DNA of 43,621 nucleotides from an uncultured Bacteroidota bacterium (GTDB lineage Bacteria > Bacteroidota > Bacteroidia > Bacteroidales > P3): positions 1 to 43,621 of the forward strand of contig CACZUZ010000018.1 of assembly GCA_902784465.1 (NCBI GenBank), written 5' to 3'. The notes under the pieces were generated by a model. It had not been told where the DNA came from, searched no databases, and saw only the letters and a program-made list of their open reading frames with translations. Position 1 is the first letter of the stretch, and every line of letters starts with the position of its first letter. Shown one piece after another: positions 22,246-32,293 of this stretch. A program made the position numbers and the translations under genes.

Positions 22246-23172
22246 TCACTTTACGTTCCAGTCTTTCAGTTTAGCTACGTTTATGGGGCTTAGTTCTTTT
22301 ATAATGGTATGCACAATCTTCTGTTCGTCGGCAGGGGCGGGCGTAAAGATAGAGACTATCTCTGCCATGTTGACATCGATGAACTGTGTCACCGACAACA
22401 GGTTTGAGCGTTTCTTGTGTACCTGTTGCAAATACTTCAGCGACTGAATAATATTCTGTCGTGCAATGGGTTGGTCCTTGGTCATCATATCAAGTCCCAG
22501 CCGATAGTAGTAGTAGTAAACGCTATGCAACGCCTCGTAAGCCGAGTTGGTGTGGTTCTCCATGAACCAATAGCGCGACTTCTGGCTGTCGCTGGCCTTC
22601 CAGCCCTTGTTGCCCGACGTGCTTGCTGTCTGCGCAATGGTGCGAGCCATTTCGAAGAAAGGTTCCCCTCCGTTGGGTCCGAACGAGTCGAAATACATTC
22701 CCAGCATGATGTAGCAGTAGAAGCCCAAAGTCGACGAAAGGTTATCGTAGAAAGAGTTGGGGTCGAACTCAAGAGGCTGACTTTCATTGAATGAGAACGT
22801 AAAGTCGTTGTTGCCTTCGATGTAGTTGAACAGGCCGGAAGTATAGTTGGAATTGAACACTGGACGGCGCAACTGGATGGAAATCTGCCCTGTAAAGTCG
22901 GTTGCCGACGAACGCTGGGAGAGAATGATGTTGAGGGAACAGTCGAGACGCTCGTTCTGTTCGAGCTCGAGGTTTGTCCAATGACGGGCATTGATGAAAT
23001 CCTCGATGGCACGTTTCATGTTCTCAAATATTTTTATGTCTCCAGTCTCGTATTGCTGGGTCGTTGACTGCAGTTTCTGGTAGTTTATATTCACAGAACA
23101 GCGAAACTCCTGTGTATAGCCAAAGGCACAGAAGAAACACATAATCAACAATATGAAGATTTTTCTCTGCAT
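22246..23172 (-). CDS. DUF4835 family secreted protein
   Basis: 308 residues with an N-terminal signal (IFILLIMCFFCAFGYTQEF). The mature protein matches the Bacteroidota DUF4835 family by eye: FRCSVNINYQKLQSTTQQYE, IFENMKRAIEDFINARHWTN, RLDCSLNIILSQRSSATDFT, IQLRRPVFNSNYTSGLFNY, YDNLSSTLGFYCYIMLGMYF, DSFGPNGGEPFFEMAR and KGWKASDSQKSRYWFMEN. The family is thought to be periplasmic or cell-surface and often lies near coaBC/recN in other Bacteroidota; that context is not seen here. The gene has its own promoter (23196-23204) and is divergent from gyrB. Confidence 0.93.
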   Translation of the reverse strand: MQRKIFILLIMCFFCAFGYTQEFRCSVNINYQKLQSTTQQYETGDIKIFENMKRAIEDFINARHWTNLELEQNERLDCSLNIILSQRSSATDFTGQISIQLRRPVFNSNYTSGLFNYIEGNNDFTFSFNESQPLEFDPNSFYDNLSSTLGFYCYIMLGMYFDSFGPNGGEPFFEMARTIAQTASTSGNKGWKASDSQKSRYWFMENHTNSAYEALHSVYYYYYRLGLDMMTKDQPIARQNIIQSLKYLQQVHKKRSNLLSVTQFIDVNMAEIVSIFTPAPADEQKIVHTIIKELSPINVAKLKDWNVK

Positions 23173-23195
23173 AATAATCCCAAAAGAAACTTTTG

Positions 23196-23204
23196 CAAAT
23201 GTAC
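23196..23204 (-). promoter_or_regulatory. Bacteroidota -7 element for the DUF4835 gene
   Basis: Minus-strand TACATTTGC, 24 bp before the start codon at 23172. Confidence 0.6.
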
Positions 23205-23217
23205 AAAATTTTTTTAA

Positions 23218-23330
23218 TATGGATTTTCGGATTGATGGATTGACGGATTTTCGGAGGGGACGGATTGACGGATTTTCGGAGGGACGGATTTTCGGAGGGA
23301 CGGATGGGACGGATTTTCGGATTGGGGGAT
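23218..23330. repeat. Octamer array, CGGAT core, between the divergent DUF4835 and gyrB promoters
   Basis: Units CGGATTTT, CGGATTGA and CGGAGGGA, with 8-bp period and a few slips. It lies upstream of both promoters, so it is probably not transcribed from either. Confidence 0.85.
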
Positions 23331-23403
23331 AAGGCCAAAGGCTATGAACACATTGTTGAAAACTCTTTTATGCCCGATACGTTCAAAAAACAAAATAAAA
23401 TAC

Positions 23404-23412
23404 TACTTTTGC
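23404..23412 (+). promoter_or_regulatory. Bacteroidota -7 element for gyrB
   Basis: TACTTTTGC on plus, 29 bp before the gyrB ATG. Confidence 0.6.
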
Positions 23413-23419
23413 AAATTAA

Positions 23420-25399
<1,980 letters not shown>

Positions 25400-25404
25400 T
25401 TTTG

Positions 25405-25510
25405 GAATTATCGGAATAACGAAATAACGTTATAACGTCATAACGACTTTTCGAAATAACGTTATAACGAAATAACGAAATAACGACAAAACGTCATAAC
25501 GACAAAACAA
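25405..25510. repeat. Octamer array, ATAACG core, between gyrB and pepE
   Basis: Units AAATAACG, TTATAACG, TCATAACG and ACAAAACG in strict 8-bp period with one interruption (ACTTTTCG). The word differs from the CGGAT arrays but the period is the same. It begins 5 bp after the gyrB stop codon. Confidence 0.9.
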
Positions 25511-25536
25511 TTCAACTGCTTGCAACAATAAATAAC

Positions 25537-26286
25537 ATGGATAAAAGAAACCTTCTTCTCATCAGCAACAGCACCATGCGCGGCGAGGCATACCTCGGCT
25601 GGTGCAAAGAGATGATTGCCGACTTCTGCAATCGTCATAACGTAAAGAGAGTGCTGTTCGTCCCCTACGCAGGCGTCTCCCTCGCCCAAGGCGGACTCAC
25701 CAAGAGCTATGACGCCTACGAGGCCAAAGTGGCAGCCGTCTACAAAGAGTTCGGCGTGAAGCTCACCTCTGTCCATCACAAGGCGTTGCCCATCAATGCC
25801 GTATACGACACCGACTGTGTGGCTGTGGGCGGTGGCAACACTTTCCACCTCGTTCGCGAGCTGCAGCGTACCGGCCTTATGCAGGCCATCCGCCAGCGTG
25901 CCTTCGACGGCATGCCCTACATGGGATGGAGCGCCGGCAGCAACGTGGCGGGTCCCACCCTCTGCACCACCAACGACATGCCCATCGTCATGCCCGCCTC
26001 GTTCGACTGCATGGGTCTGGTGCCATTCCAGATCAACCCCCACTACACCGACTTCTTCGACCCGAAGCATGGTGGCGAGACACGCGACGACCGTCTGAAA
26101 GAGTATATCATGGTCAACCCCAAGGCTACCGTCGCCGCCATCCGCGAGGCCACTGCCCTCCTTCTCGAAAACGGCAAACTCTCCCTCATCGGCAAGCCCA
26201 ACAAGATGAAAGTCTTCAAGACCAATATCGAAAACACCCAGGAACTCCACCTCGATGCCGACCTCAATTTCCTGCTGAAAGCGTAA
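25537..26286 (+). CDS. pepE: Dipeptidase E (alpha-aspartyl dipeptidase), peptidase family S51
   Basis: Cytoplasmic serine dipeptidase that cleaves Asp-Xaa dipeptides. 249 residues, close to the family's 230-250. The nucleophile elbow is MGWSAGSNVAGP with Ser132; the family's triad partners correspond to Asp147 (TTNDMPI) and His169 (FQINPHYTDFF). VAVGGGNTFHLVRELQ is the typical glycine-rich loop. It lies 137 bp after gyrB, the gap filled by an octamer array, and is followed by another array and a strong terminator, so it may be co-transcribed with gyrB; no separate promoter is visible. Confidence 0.95.
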   Translation: MDKRNLLLISNSTMRGEAYLGWCKEMIADFCNRHNVKRVLFVPYAGVSLAQGGLTKSYDAYEAKVAAVYKEFGVKLTSVHHKALPINAVYDTDCVAVGGGNTFHLVRELQRTGLMQAIRQRAFDGMPYMGWSAGSNVAGPTLCTTNDMPIVMPASFDCMGLVPFQINPHYTDFFDPKHGGETRDDRLKEYIMVNPKATVAAIREATALLLENGKLSLIGKPNKMKVFKTNIENTQELHLDADLNFLLKA

Positions 26287-26385
26287 CGGATGTCCAGATA
26301 ATCGGATGTCCGGATAATCGGATGTTCGGATAATCGGATGTTCGGATGTTCGGATAATCGGATGTTCGGATAATCGAATGTGCAG
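26286..26385. repeat. Octamer array, CGGATAAT/CGGATGTT, after pepE
   Basis: About 12 units, alternating CGGATGTC/CGGATGTT and CGGATAAT, starting at the pepE stop codon and followed by a terminator. Only one orientation is present; no co-directional gene follows in the same transcript. Confidence 0.9.
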
Positions 26386-26414
26386 GAAAAGCGATCTGCA
26401 ATACTGCAAATTTT

Positions 26415-26446
26415 GCTGCAAGATGTATTCATCTTGCAGCTTTTTT
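26415..26446 (+). terminator. Intrinsic terminator after pepE
   Basis: GCTGCAAGATG, loop TATT, CATCTTGCAGC, then TTTTTT. A canonical rho-independent terminator on plus. Confidence 0.92.
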
Positions 26447-26599
26447 CATTTTTTAAGTTTTTAATTCAAAGCAAGTTGAAAAATAGAAAACAGCAAACAA
26501 CACAATTTAACAAACTGGTAATTAGGGAGAAAAAACGAACCTTCACAAAACAGTGGATAAAAAATGGTTTTTTCCCTTCCTTGTTCCACATAAAAAATG

Positions 26600-26608
26600 T
26601 ATCTTTGC
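26600..26608 (+). promoter_or_regulatory. Bacteroidota -7 element for the exopolysaccharide cassette
   Basis: TATCTTTGC with a TTG-containing -33-like region (CCTTGTTCC) about 19 bp upstream. RNA would start near 26614, leaving a leader of about 240 nt before the sugar-transferase gene. Confidence 0.65.
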
Positions 26609-26672
26609 AAAATTGTTTTCAGACTTTTGAGCCATGCAAATTGCATAACGGCTCTGGCGTTGCCGTGGAATA

Positions 26673-26706
26673 ATATTCACAATTCCTAATTCCTAATCTC
26701 TAATTG
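26673..26706. repeat. Heptamer array (AATTCCT) in the exopolysaccharide leader
   Basis: Tandem AATTCAC, AATTCCT, AATTCCT, AATCTCT, AATTGAG units, period 7, in the 5' leader of the cassette. Confidence 0.7.
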
Positions 26707-26742
26707 AGAAACAACTGGTATATAGCCGAGTGCAAGCCAACT

Positions 26743-26832
26743 ATGAAGATGGAAATGGGCGAAAACAACTATGTCTTCACCGAGATTTCCATCCAGGATG
26801 TAAAGCCATTAGACACCCCACAACAAACATAA
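26743..26832 (+). CDS. Candidate small leader peptide or gene remnant
   Basis: A 29-residue frame from ATG (KMEMGENNYVFTEISIQDVK in the middle), ending 23 bp before the start of the sugar-transferase gene. The frame stays open upstream to a TTG at 26704 and there reads RNNWYIAECKPT, which resembles the first strand of NusG-type proteins. Bacteroidales capsule operons often begin with a NusG-like antiterminator gene, so this could be the rest of a deleted one, or a leader peptide. The similarity is short and could be chance. Confidence 0.25.
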   Translation: MKMEMGENNYVFTEISIQDVKPLDTPQQT

Positions 26833-26855
26833 ATATCATCAATTGTAGAAGTACA

Positions 26856-28250
26856 ATGGAGATAAGTTTAAAGAACAATAATCACACCAACCGGCTGATT
26901 CAACTCATTATCATAGTGGTAGACTATGCTGTAATGAGCTTTCTGCTCAACATCGTGGTAGGCATCAAAGACTCATCAGATGTGTGGGACAGAGGAGCAG
27001 TCCAGACATTATGGTTTATATACACTTTTGCCTTCATCTTTGCCCAATATCTGTTTCCTCCTGTCATTCACATGCGTGTGGTGGGTGCCAACTCCATTAT
27101 TCAACGCTGCACATTGTTCGCTGCCACACAGACCCTGCTCTCCTATCTGCTGCTCCGTGCCGTTCATTTCATGGCCCGGTTGGGATGGTATATGCTTGTC
27201 TTGGGGCTTGTCCTCCTGGTCTCCATCATCCTCCTGCGTTTTGTGGAGCGTTGGATTGTCAAGAAACTACGTCAGTCGGGCTACAACACACGTTACATAA
27301 CGCTAGTCGGATCGAACCAAGAGCTCGTGTATTTATATAGAAAACTCACCGAAAACACCTCGTTTGGATATAAGGTTCTCAACATCTACGGCGACCTGGA
27401 GGGGCTGACCACCAACGGTAGCGTCAAAGACTTCGAAGAGCTGCTGTCTCGGCCGAAAGAGCTGCATCTGGGCGATGAGGTTTACTTGTGTGTGCCGCGA
27501 CTGGAGCGTGAACTGATAGAACGGACTGCCAGCGTGTGCAATCACCACATGGTCATGTTCTATTATCTGCCCACCGCCGAAGAGAAGCTGCACCTACAGC
27601 CCATCCTCATCGACGACATCGGGGTCATGACAACATATATCAGCCCGCTTGAAGACCCCCTGAACAGACTCCTCAAACGGCTGTTCGACATCGTTTTGTC
27701 TATCCTGTGCCTCATTCCCACCGCTCTGCTTATGCCTGTCATCGCCTCAGTCATAAAACTGCAAAGTCCCGGCCCAATTTTCTTTCGTCAATTACGAACG
27801 GGACTCAACGGCCACGACTTTTATTGCTACAAGTTCCGCTCCATGCATGTCAACAGAGATGCCGACCGTCTGCAGGCCACCAAGGACGACCCTCGCAAGT
27901 TCCCCTTTGGCAATCTGATGCGCAAGACCAACATCGACGAGCTGCCGCAGTTCTGGAACGTCCTGATTGGCAACATGAGCATCGTGGGCCCCCGTCCCCA
28001 CATGCTGGCACATACAGAGCAGTACGACAAACTGATTGACAAGTACATGGTACGTCACCTCGTCAAACCCGGCATCACGGGCTGGGCTCAAGTGACTGGC
28101 TTCCGTGGCGAAACATCGGAGTTGTGGCAGATGGAGGGACGTGTGGAGCGCGACATCTGGTATATCCAGCACTGGAGCCTGTGGCTCGACATGCGCATCA
28201 TCTGGATGACAGTCAAGAGTGTTTTCAAAAGAGATGAAAAGGCGTATTGA
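26856..28250 (+). CDS. Polyprenyl-phosphate sugar-1-phosphate transferase (WbaP/WcaJ type)
   Basis: 464 residues. It starts polysaccharide assembly by moving a sugar-1-phosphate from a nucleotide sugar to undecaprenyl phosphate at the inner membrane. Four or five N-terminal membrane helices (LIIIVVDYAVMSFLLNIVVG and following) precede a CoA-binding-like cytosolic domain (YITLVGSNQELVYLYRKL). The re-entrant helix (LFDIVLSILCLIPTALLMPV) and the catalytic domain follow: SPGPIFFRQLRTGLNGHDFY, CYKFRSMHVN, MRKTNIDELPQFWNVLIGNM, SIVGPRPHM and VKPGITGWAQVTGFRGET. The ATG at 26856 opens at MEISLKNNN; a longer frame upstream is not conserved-looking. First gene of the cassette with the Wzc- and Wza-type genes. 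Confidence 0.95.
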   Translation: MEISLKNNNHTNRLIQLIIIVVDYAVMSFLLNIVVGIKDSSDVWDRGAVQTLWFIYTFAFIFAQYLFPPVIHMRVVGANSIIQRCTLFAATQTLLSYLLLRAVHFMARLGWYMLVLGLVLLVSIILLRFVERWIVKKLRQSGYNTRYITLVGSNQELVYLYRKLTENTSFGYKVLNIYGDLEGLTTNGSVKDFEELLSRPKELHLGDEVYLCVPRLERELIERTASVCNHHMVMFYYLPTAEEKLHLQPILIDDIGVMTTYISPLEDPLNRLLKRLFDIVLSILCLIPTALLMPVIASVIKLQSPGPIFFRQLRTGLNGHDFYCYKFRSMHVNRDADRLQATKDDPRKFPFGNLMRKTNIDELPQFWNVLIGNMSIVGPRPHMLAHTEQYDKLIDKYMVRHLVKPGITGWAQVTGFRGETSELWQMEGRVERDIWYIQHWSLWLDMRIIWMTVKSVFKRDEKAY

Positions 28251-28326
28251 AAAGGTACAGAATGAAATCACCATGGATGACCTATTTGGTAATGATTTAA
28301 ACAATTTGCAAAATAATATACAATAA
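28234..28326 (+). CDS. Candidate 30-residue small protein between sugar transferase and Wzc-type gene
   Basis: ATG at 28234 overlaps the last 17 bp of the sugar-transferase gene and the frame ends 18 bp before the next ATG. It begins MKRRIEKVQNEITMDDLFGN, basic then acidic, and ends Asn/Gln-rich. Translational coupling to both neighbours would be possible. No family is recognised and it may be chance. Confidence 0.3.
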   Translation: MKRRIEKVQNEITMDDLFGNDLNNLQNNIQ

Positions 28327-28344
28327 TAATCTAAAAACAGTTTC

Positions 28345-30903
28345 ATGTCCGACAACGTAAAAATCGATTTAGAAGACCTTGACGACTTGAAAAGTCTTCT
28401 GGGTGAAGAAACTAAAAGTACTAGGATTAGCTTCCAGAAGGTGTTTTCTCATCTGGTACTCAACTGGTACTGGTACCTTATCTCTCTGGTCATCTGCCTG
28501 TGTGCAGCCTGCTTCTATCTGAATTTGGTACCTCCCACCTACCAGGTGACGGCAAGAATGCTCGTCAAGGACGAGGACAAGAAAATGAACAGCCCCGTGA
28601 AGCAGTTCCTGCCCAACATGGAAGACTTCGGCATCATGAACAATTCCAGCGGCTTCGACAACGAGGTGGAAATTCTGGCATCGCCGGTAACCATCCATGA
28701 CGCCGTTAAACGACTGAAACTCTATACGGAATATCGGTTCGGCGGTCACATCAGGAAAAGACTTGTATACACCTACCAGCCTGTCAGCGTAGAACTCGAC
28801 CCCCTGTCGCTCGACTCCCTGGACTACTATATGCTGGATGGCATTTTTTCTATAACTGCGACGATAACAAGAAAAGAAAATAACGGAGAGGGCTATCATG
28901 CCGACGTGATGCTGCTCGCCAACGGGAAAATCAAGAAGTCATACAGTCATGACTTCAAGTCCCTCCCGTCATCTATAGCAACCGAATTCGGCACCATCTC
29001 ATTCGTGAACAACCCCAAATACAGACCAAACAATAAAGATCCTTTCCACAAAGGTGACGCTCTCATTGCCACCATCCGCCCACCCATGATTGTCGCGCTC
29101 GACTATATGCGCAGGCTCAGCGTGGAACCCACATCGAATAAGACCTCCATCGCCGCCATCGTCCTCAAAGACGAGAGCCACAGACGCGGTATCGACTTCA
29201 TCAACGCCCTCGTGCTATGCTACAACGACCAGGCCAATATTGACAAGAACGATATTGCAATGAAAACAGAGGAGTTTATCAACCAACGACTTGAGAAGAT
29301 CGACGCCGAGCTTGGAACGACCGAAAACTCCCTTGAGAACTACAAACGCCGCAACTCCGTCACTCAACTGGAGGCCGACGCGGCTCAGTCGCTGCAAATG
29401 TCGGCTCAGTATGCCTCTCGCCTGGCCGATGCCAACACCCAGCTGCAGCTGCTCGAATATCTGCAAGAATTTATCGAGAATCCCGACAACCGCTATAAAC
29501 TGATACCTGCCAATATCGGAATGAACGACCTCGCATCCACCCAGTTGATTAACGACTACAACAAAGTGGTTCAGGAACGCAACCGCCTGATGCGTAGCGC
29601 CAGCGAACAATCGCCACAGGTGCAGGCGGTTACCGCCACAATCGACAACCTTGAGGCTTCCATCAGGCAGTCGCTCGCTCAGGCCCGCCATTCCACCGAA
29701 CTGCAGCGCAACTCCATCAAGAATCAGTATGACCGGTATCAGGGACGCATAGGCAACACACCGGAGCAAGAGCGTGTCCTCACCCAGATTGGCCGCCAGC
29801 AGGAAGTGCGCTCCGGCATCTATCTTCTCCTCCTCCAGAAACGCGAAGAGAACAGCATCTCTCTCGCTGCTACAGCCGACAAAGGCAAACTCATCGCCAC
29901 ACCTCTGAGCAACGGACAAGTTGGACCCAAGAAGAAAACAATTCTTCTGTTGGCATTATTGCTGGGCCTGTTCATTCCCTTTGCCATCCTGTATGTGATT
30001 CAGCTGCTGCGCTACCGCATCGAGGGCCGCGAGGATGTCGCTGCACTCACCAAAGTCCCCATCGTGGCCGATGTGCCGGTGGCTAATGAAAGCGCGAAAG
30101 ATGCCGCCGGCATTGTGGTTCAGGCGGACAAGAACAACATGATTGACGAAGTGTTCCGCTCGCTCCGCGCCAATATCCAGTTCCTCATCAAGAATGATGA
30201 AAAGATCATTCTCCTCACTTCGGGCACCTCCGGCGAAGGCAAGACCTTCCTCGCCTCCAACATCGCTGTGTCGTTTGCACTGCTCGGCAAGAGGGTTGCC
30301 CTGGTGGGATGCGACATCCGCAAGCCAGCCCTCGGAAAACTATTTGGCACTTCAAACCGCAAACATGGCCTCACCAACCTCCTCAGACTGGAAAAGGTTA
30401 CAAAAGAGGATTTGCACAACGAGACAGTCCCGTCCGGAATCAACCCTTGCCTCGACCTCCTCTTGTCGGGTCCCATCCCCCCAAATCCTACCGAGCTGTT
30501 GAGCAGGTCTAACTTCAAGACAGTGCTCGACCTGCTGAGCGACGAGTACGACTACATCATCCTCGACTCTGCTCCCGTGGGATTGGTCACCGACACTATA
30601 CAGCTGGCTCGCTATGCCAATGTGAACTGTTTCGTCTGCCGTGCCGACTACACGCCCAAGTCAACCCTCTCACTGCTCAACTCGCTGACCAAAGAAGACA
30701 AACTCCCCAATGCCTGCATCGTTCTCAATGGTGTGGACATGTCGAAGAAGAAGAATGGCTATTACTATGGCTACGGCCGCTACGGCAGGTATGGCCGCTA
30801 CGGCTACGGCAAGAACGGCTATGGATACAGCTACTATGGCAGCTACGGCAATTACGCCGAGTCCCATTACGGCGACAAAGATGATGATAGCATAAAGAAA
30901 TAA
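28345..30903 (+). CDS. Wzc-type polysaccharide co-polymerase with tyrosine autokinase domain
   Basis: 852 residues. The N-terminal Wzz domain is bounded by two membrane helices: about residues 40-60 (YLISLVICLCAACFYLNLV) and 531-552 (ILLLALLLGLFIPFAILYV). The periplasmic part has long helices around residues 310-480 (QRLEKIDAELGTTENSLENY, RQSLAQARHSTELQRN). The cytosolic BY-kinase has Walker A TSGTSGEGKTFLASNIA near 625, Walker A' LVGCDIRKPALGKLFG near 652 and Walker B YDYIILDSAPVGLVTD near 735. The C-terminus from about 804 is a tyrosine cluster with YGRYGRYGRYGYG, the autophosphorylation site region. It controls chain length and export together with the Wza-type protein downstream. Confidence 0.95.
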   Translation: MSDNVKIDLEDLDDLKSLLGEETKSTRISFQKVFSHLVLNWYWYLISLVICLCAACFYLNLVPPTYQVTARMLVKDEDKKMNSPVKQFLPNMEDFGIMNNSSGFDNEVEILASPVTIHDAVKRLKLYTEYRFGGHIRKRLVYTYQPVSVELDPLSLDSLDYYMLDGIFSITATITRKENNGEGYHADVMLLANGKIKKSYSHDFKSLPSSIATEFGTISFVNNPKYRPNNKDPFHKGDALIATIRPPMIVALDYMRRLSVEPTSNKTSIAAIVLKDESHRRGIDFINALVLCYNDQANIDKNDIAMKTEEFINQRLEKIDAELGTTENSLENYKRRNSVTQLEADAAQSLQMSAQYASRLADANTQLQLLEYLQEFIENPDNRYKLIPANIGMNDLASTQLINDYNKVVQERNRLMRSASEQSPQVQAVTATIDNLEASIRQSLAQARHSTELQRNSIKNQYDRYQGRIGNTPEQERVLTQIGRQQEVRSGIYLLLLQKREENSISLAATADKGKLIATPLSNGQVGPKKKTILLLALLLGLFIPFAILYVIQLLRYRIEGREDVAALTKVPIVADVPVANESAKDAAGIVVQADKNNMIDEVFRSLRANIQFLIKNDEKIILLTSGTSGEGKTFLASNIAVSFALLGKRVALVGCDIRKPALGKLFGTSNRKHGLTNLLRLEKVTKEDLHNETVPSGINPCLDLLLSGPIPPNPTELLSRSNFKTVLDLLSDEYDYIILDSAPVGLVTDTIQLARYANVNCFVCRADYTPKSTLSLLNSLTKEDKLPNACIVLNGVDMSKKKNGYYYGYGRYGRYGRYGYGKNGYGYSYYGSYGNYAESHYGDKDDDSIKK

Positions 30904-31026
30904 GTGAATTCGTTAATTCGTTAATTCGTTAATTCGAAAATCCATTTATCCGAACATCCAACCATCCGAACATCCAATCATCCGAACATCCAACCATCCG
31001 AACATCCAATCATCCGAAAATCCAAA
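30904..31026. repeat. Two-part octamer array between Wzc-type and Wza-type genes
   Basis: Starts with TTAATTCG units (four copies) after the Wzc-type stop codon, then ATCCGAAC/ATCCAACC/ATCCAATC units. The latter form a 32-bp higher-order unit repeated twice. In the transcript the second part has the ATCCG orientation toward the next start codon, as in the other two-part arrays. Confidence 0.9.
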
Positions 31027-31029
31027 ACA

Positions 31030-31830
31030 ATGAATAAACCTATCAACCTCTTTTGCTCTTTTGCCATCGTGCTGCTTTTGGCCAGTTGCGAAAGCAGCAG
31101 GAATGTGGCATATTTCAAGAACAGCGACGAGGTGTCTGTCTCCTCGTCGCAGTATCTCTTCGATGCCAAGATTATGCCTAAGGATGTGCTCAACATCACC
31201 GTCAGCACCACCGACGATGCCGCCGCAGTCCCCTTCAACCTGACCATTCCAACGCCCTATACTCTCGGACAGCGCAACAGCTATTCGCAGGCTATGCTGC
31301 AAAGCTATATCGTGGACAATGAAGGCAATATCGATTTCCCCTTGGTCGGCAGCCTCCATCTTGCAGGCCTCACCAAAAGTGCCGCCGAACAGCTCATCGG
31401 AGACAAAATCAAGCCCTACCTGACCGAGGCAGAGAAACCCATCGTCACCGTGCGAATGATCAACTATAAGATTTCGGTGCTGGGTGAGGTTGCCCGTCCA
31501 GGCATGTTCACCGTCGCCAACGAGAAAATCTCCATCCTCGAGGCTCTCGCCCAGGCCGGCGACCTCACCATCTATGGCGTTCGCGACCGCGTCAAACTCA
31601 TCCGCGAAGATGCAACGGGCAAAAAAGAGATTCATGTGCTTAACCTCAACGACGCCAACATCATCAATTCGCCCTATTTCTACCTTCAGCAGAACGATGT
31701 CATCTATGTGGAACCCAACAAAGTAAAAGCCCAGAATTCAAGTATCGGTTCAGTAACGACATCCTCCTTGTCGGCCGCAAGCATTCTCGTCTCGATAGCC
31801 ACCCTCGTTATCAGCGTGATGAGAAGATAG
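31030..31830 (+). CDS. Wza-type polysaccharide export lipoprotein
   Basis: 266 residues. Signal with lipobox FAIVLLLASCES (Cys20). The Poly_export domain follows (NVAYFKNSDEVSV, KIMPKDVLNITVSTTDDAAA, YIVDNEGNIDFPLVGSLHLA, GLTKSAAEQLIGDKIKPYL), then an SLBB-type domain (YKISVLGEVARPGMFTVANE, KISILEALAQAGDLTIYGVR, VKLIREDATGKKEIHVLNLN). A C-terminal hydrophobic segment (AASILVSIATLVISVMRR) may be the outer-membrane-spanning helix of the Wza octamer. It is the last gene of the cassette, followed by a terminator. No polymerase, flippase or glycosyltransferase is found next to it. Confidence 0.94.
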   Translation: MNKPINLFCSFAIVLLLASCESSRNVAYFKNSDEVSVSSSQYLFDAKIMPKDVLNITVSTTDDAAAVPFNLTIPTPYTLGQRNSYSQAMLQSYIVDNEGNIDFPLVGSLHLAGLTKSAAEQLIGDKIKPYLTEAEKPIVTVRMINYKISVLGEVARPGMFTVANEKISILEALAQAGDLTIYGVRDRVKLIREDATGKKEIHVLNLNDANIINSPYFYLQQNDVIYVEPNKVKAQNSSIGSVTTSSLSAASILVSIATLVISVMRR

Positions 31831-31865
31831 TTGCACAACCCCAAATCACAGACCTCTGTGTTCCC

Positions 31866-31899
31866 AAAGGCATCTGGCATCCTCCCAGATGCCTTTTTT
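31866..31899 (+). terminator. Intrinsic terminator of the exopolysaccharide cassette
   Basis: AAAGGCATCTGG paired with CCAGATGCCTTT around CATCCTC, followed by a T-run. 36 bp after the Wza-type stop codon. Confidence 0.9.
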
Positions 31900-31904
31900 A
31901 TATA

Positions 31905-32046
31905 ACGTATGAGCGACAGGTAAACAAAGTGAATCCGTCGTGCGCGGTTTGCGGATCCGCAGACGCACTTTCAGACCGTACTCGTCTATGATGCGGCAGA
32001 AGCGGTCACGGCCTATGGGACTGTCACCGCGTGTGTAATTGGTACA
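31905..32046 (-). pseudogene. Remnant of an IS3-family transposase (OrfB)
   Basis: Minus-strand translation of the region gives RGDSPIGRDRFCRIIDEYG, then LKVRLRIRKPRTTDSLCLPV. GRDRF, followed by a basic stretch and RTTDS with a nearby LPV, is the pattern just before the integrase core in IS3-family OrfB proteins. Only about 45 codons remain; there is no start codon and the DDE core is gone. One end abuts the truncated ParE-like toxin gene, the other the cassette terminator. Confidence 0.6.
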
Positions 32047-32077
32047 TCGTTGACTTTCCTTTCTGTGTCAACTTTTT

Positions 32078-32293
32078 TCAGGATAATATACAGGGGAATT
32101 CTCGGAATTCGGTACACGTTTCCTCATCGGTGAAACTGGTCTTCCCAATATTCGGGAACTGCGAGATGCAGGCAACGGCCTCATTGATGCCATTCCGCAT
32201 CTTGATAGCAGCCTGTCTGCCAAACTCACGGGCGACGTAGGCTGCCGTTTCCGCAAACTCGGCAGCGGCACGCTCCGACCATCTCACCCTCAT
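32078..32293 (-). pseudogene. ParE/RelE-type toxin, C-terminally truncated
   Basis: 71 residues with a ParE-like start: VRWSERAAAEFAETAAYVAR, followed by FGRQAAIKMRNGINEAVACI and FPNIGKTSFTDEE. Family members are usually 90-100 residues and continue after the FREFP motif with two more beta strands that hold catalytic or binding residues. Here the frame ends shortly after EFREFPCILS, next to the IS3-type remnant. It overlaps the antitoxin gene by 4 bp (ATGA), the normal toxin-antitoxin coupling. The toxin is probably inactive, but the deletion makes that an inference. Confidence 0.7.
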
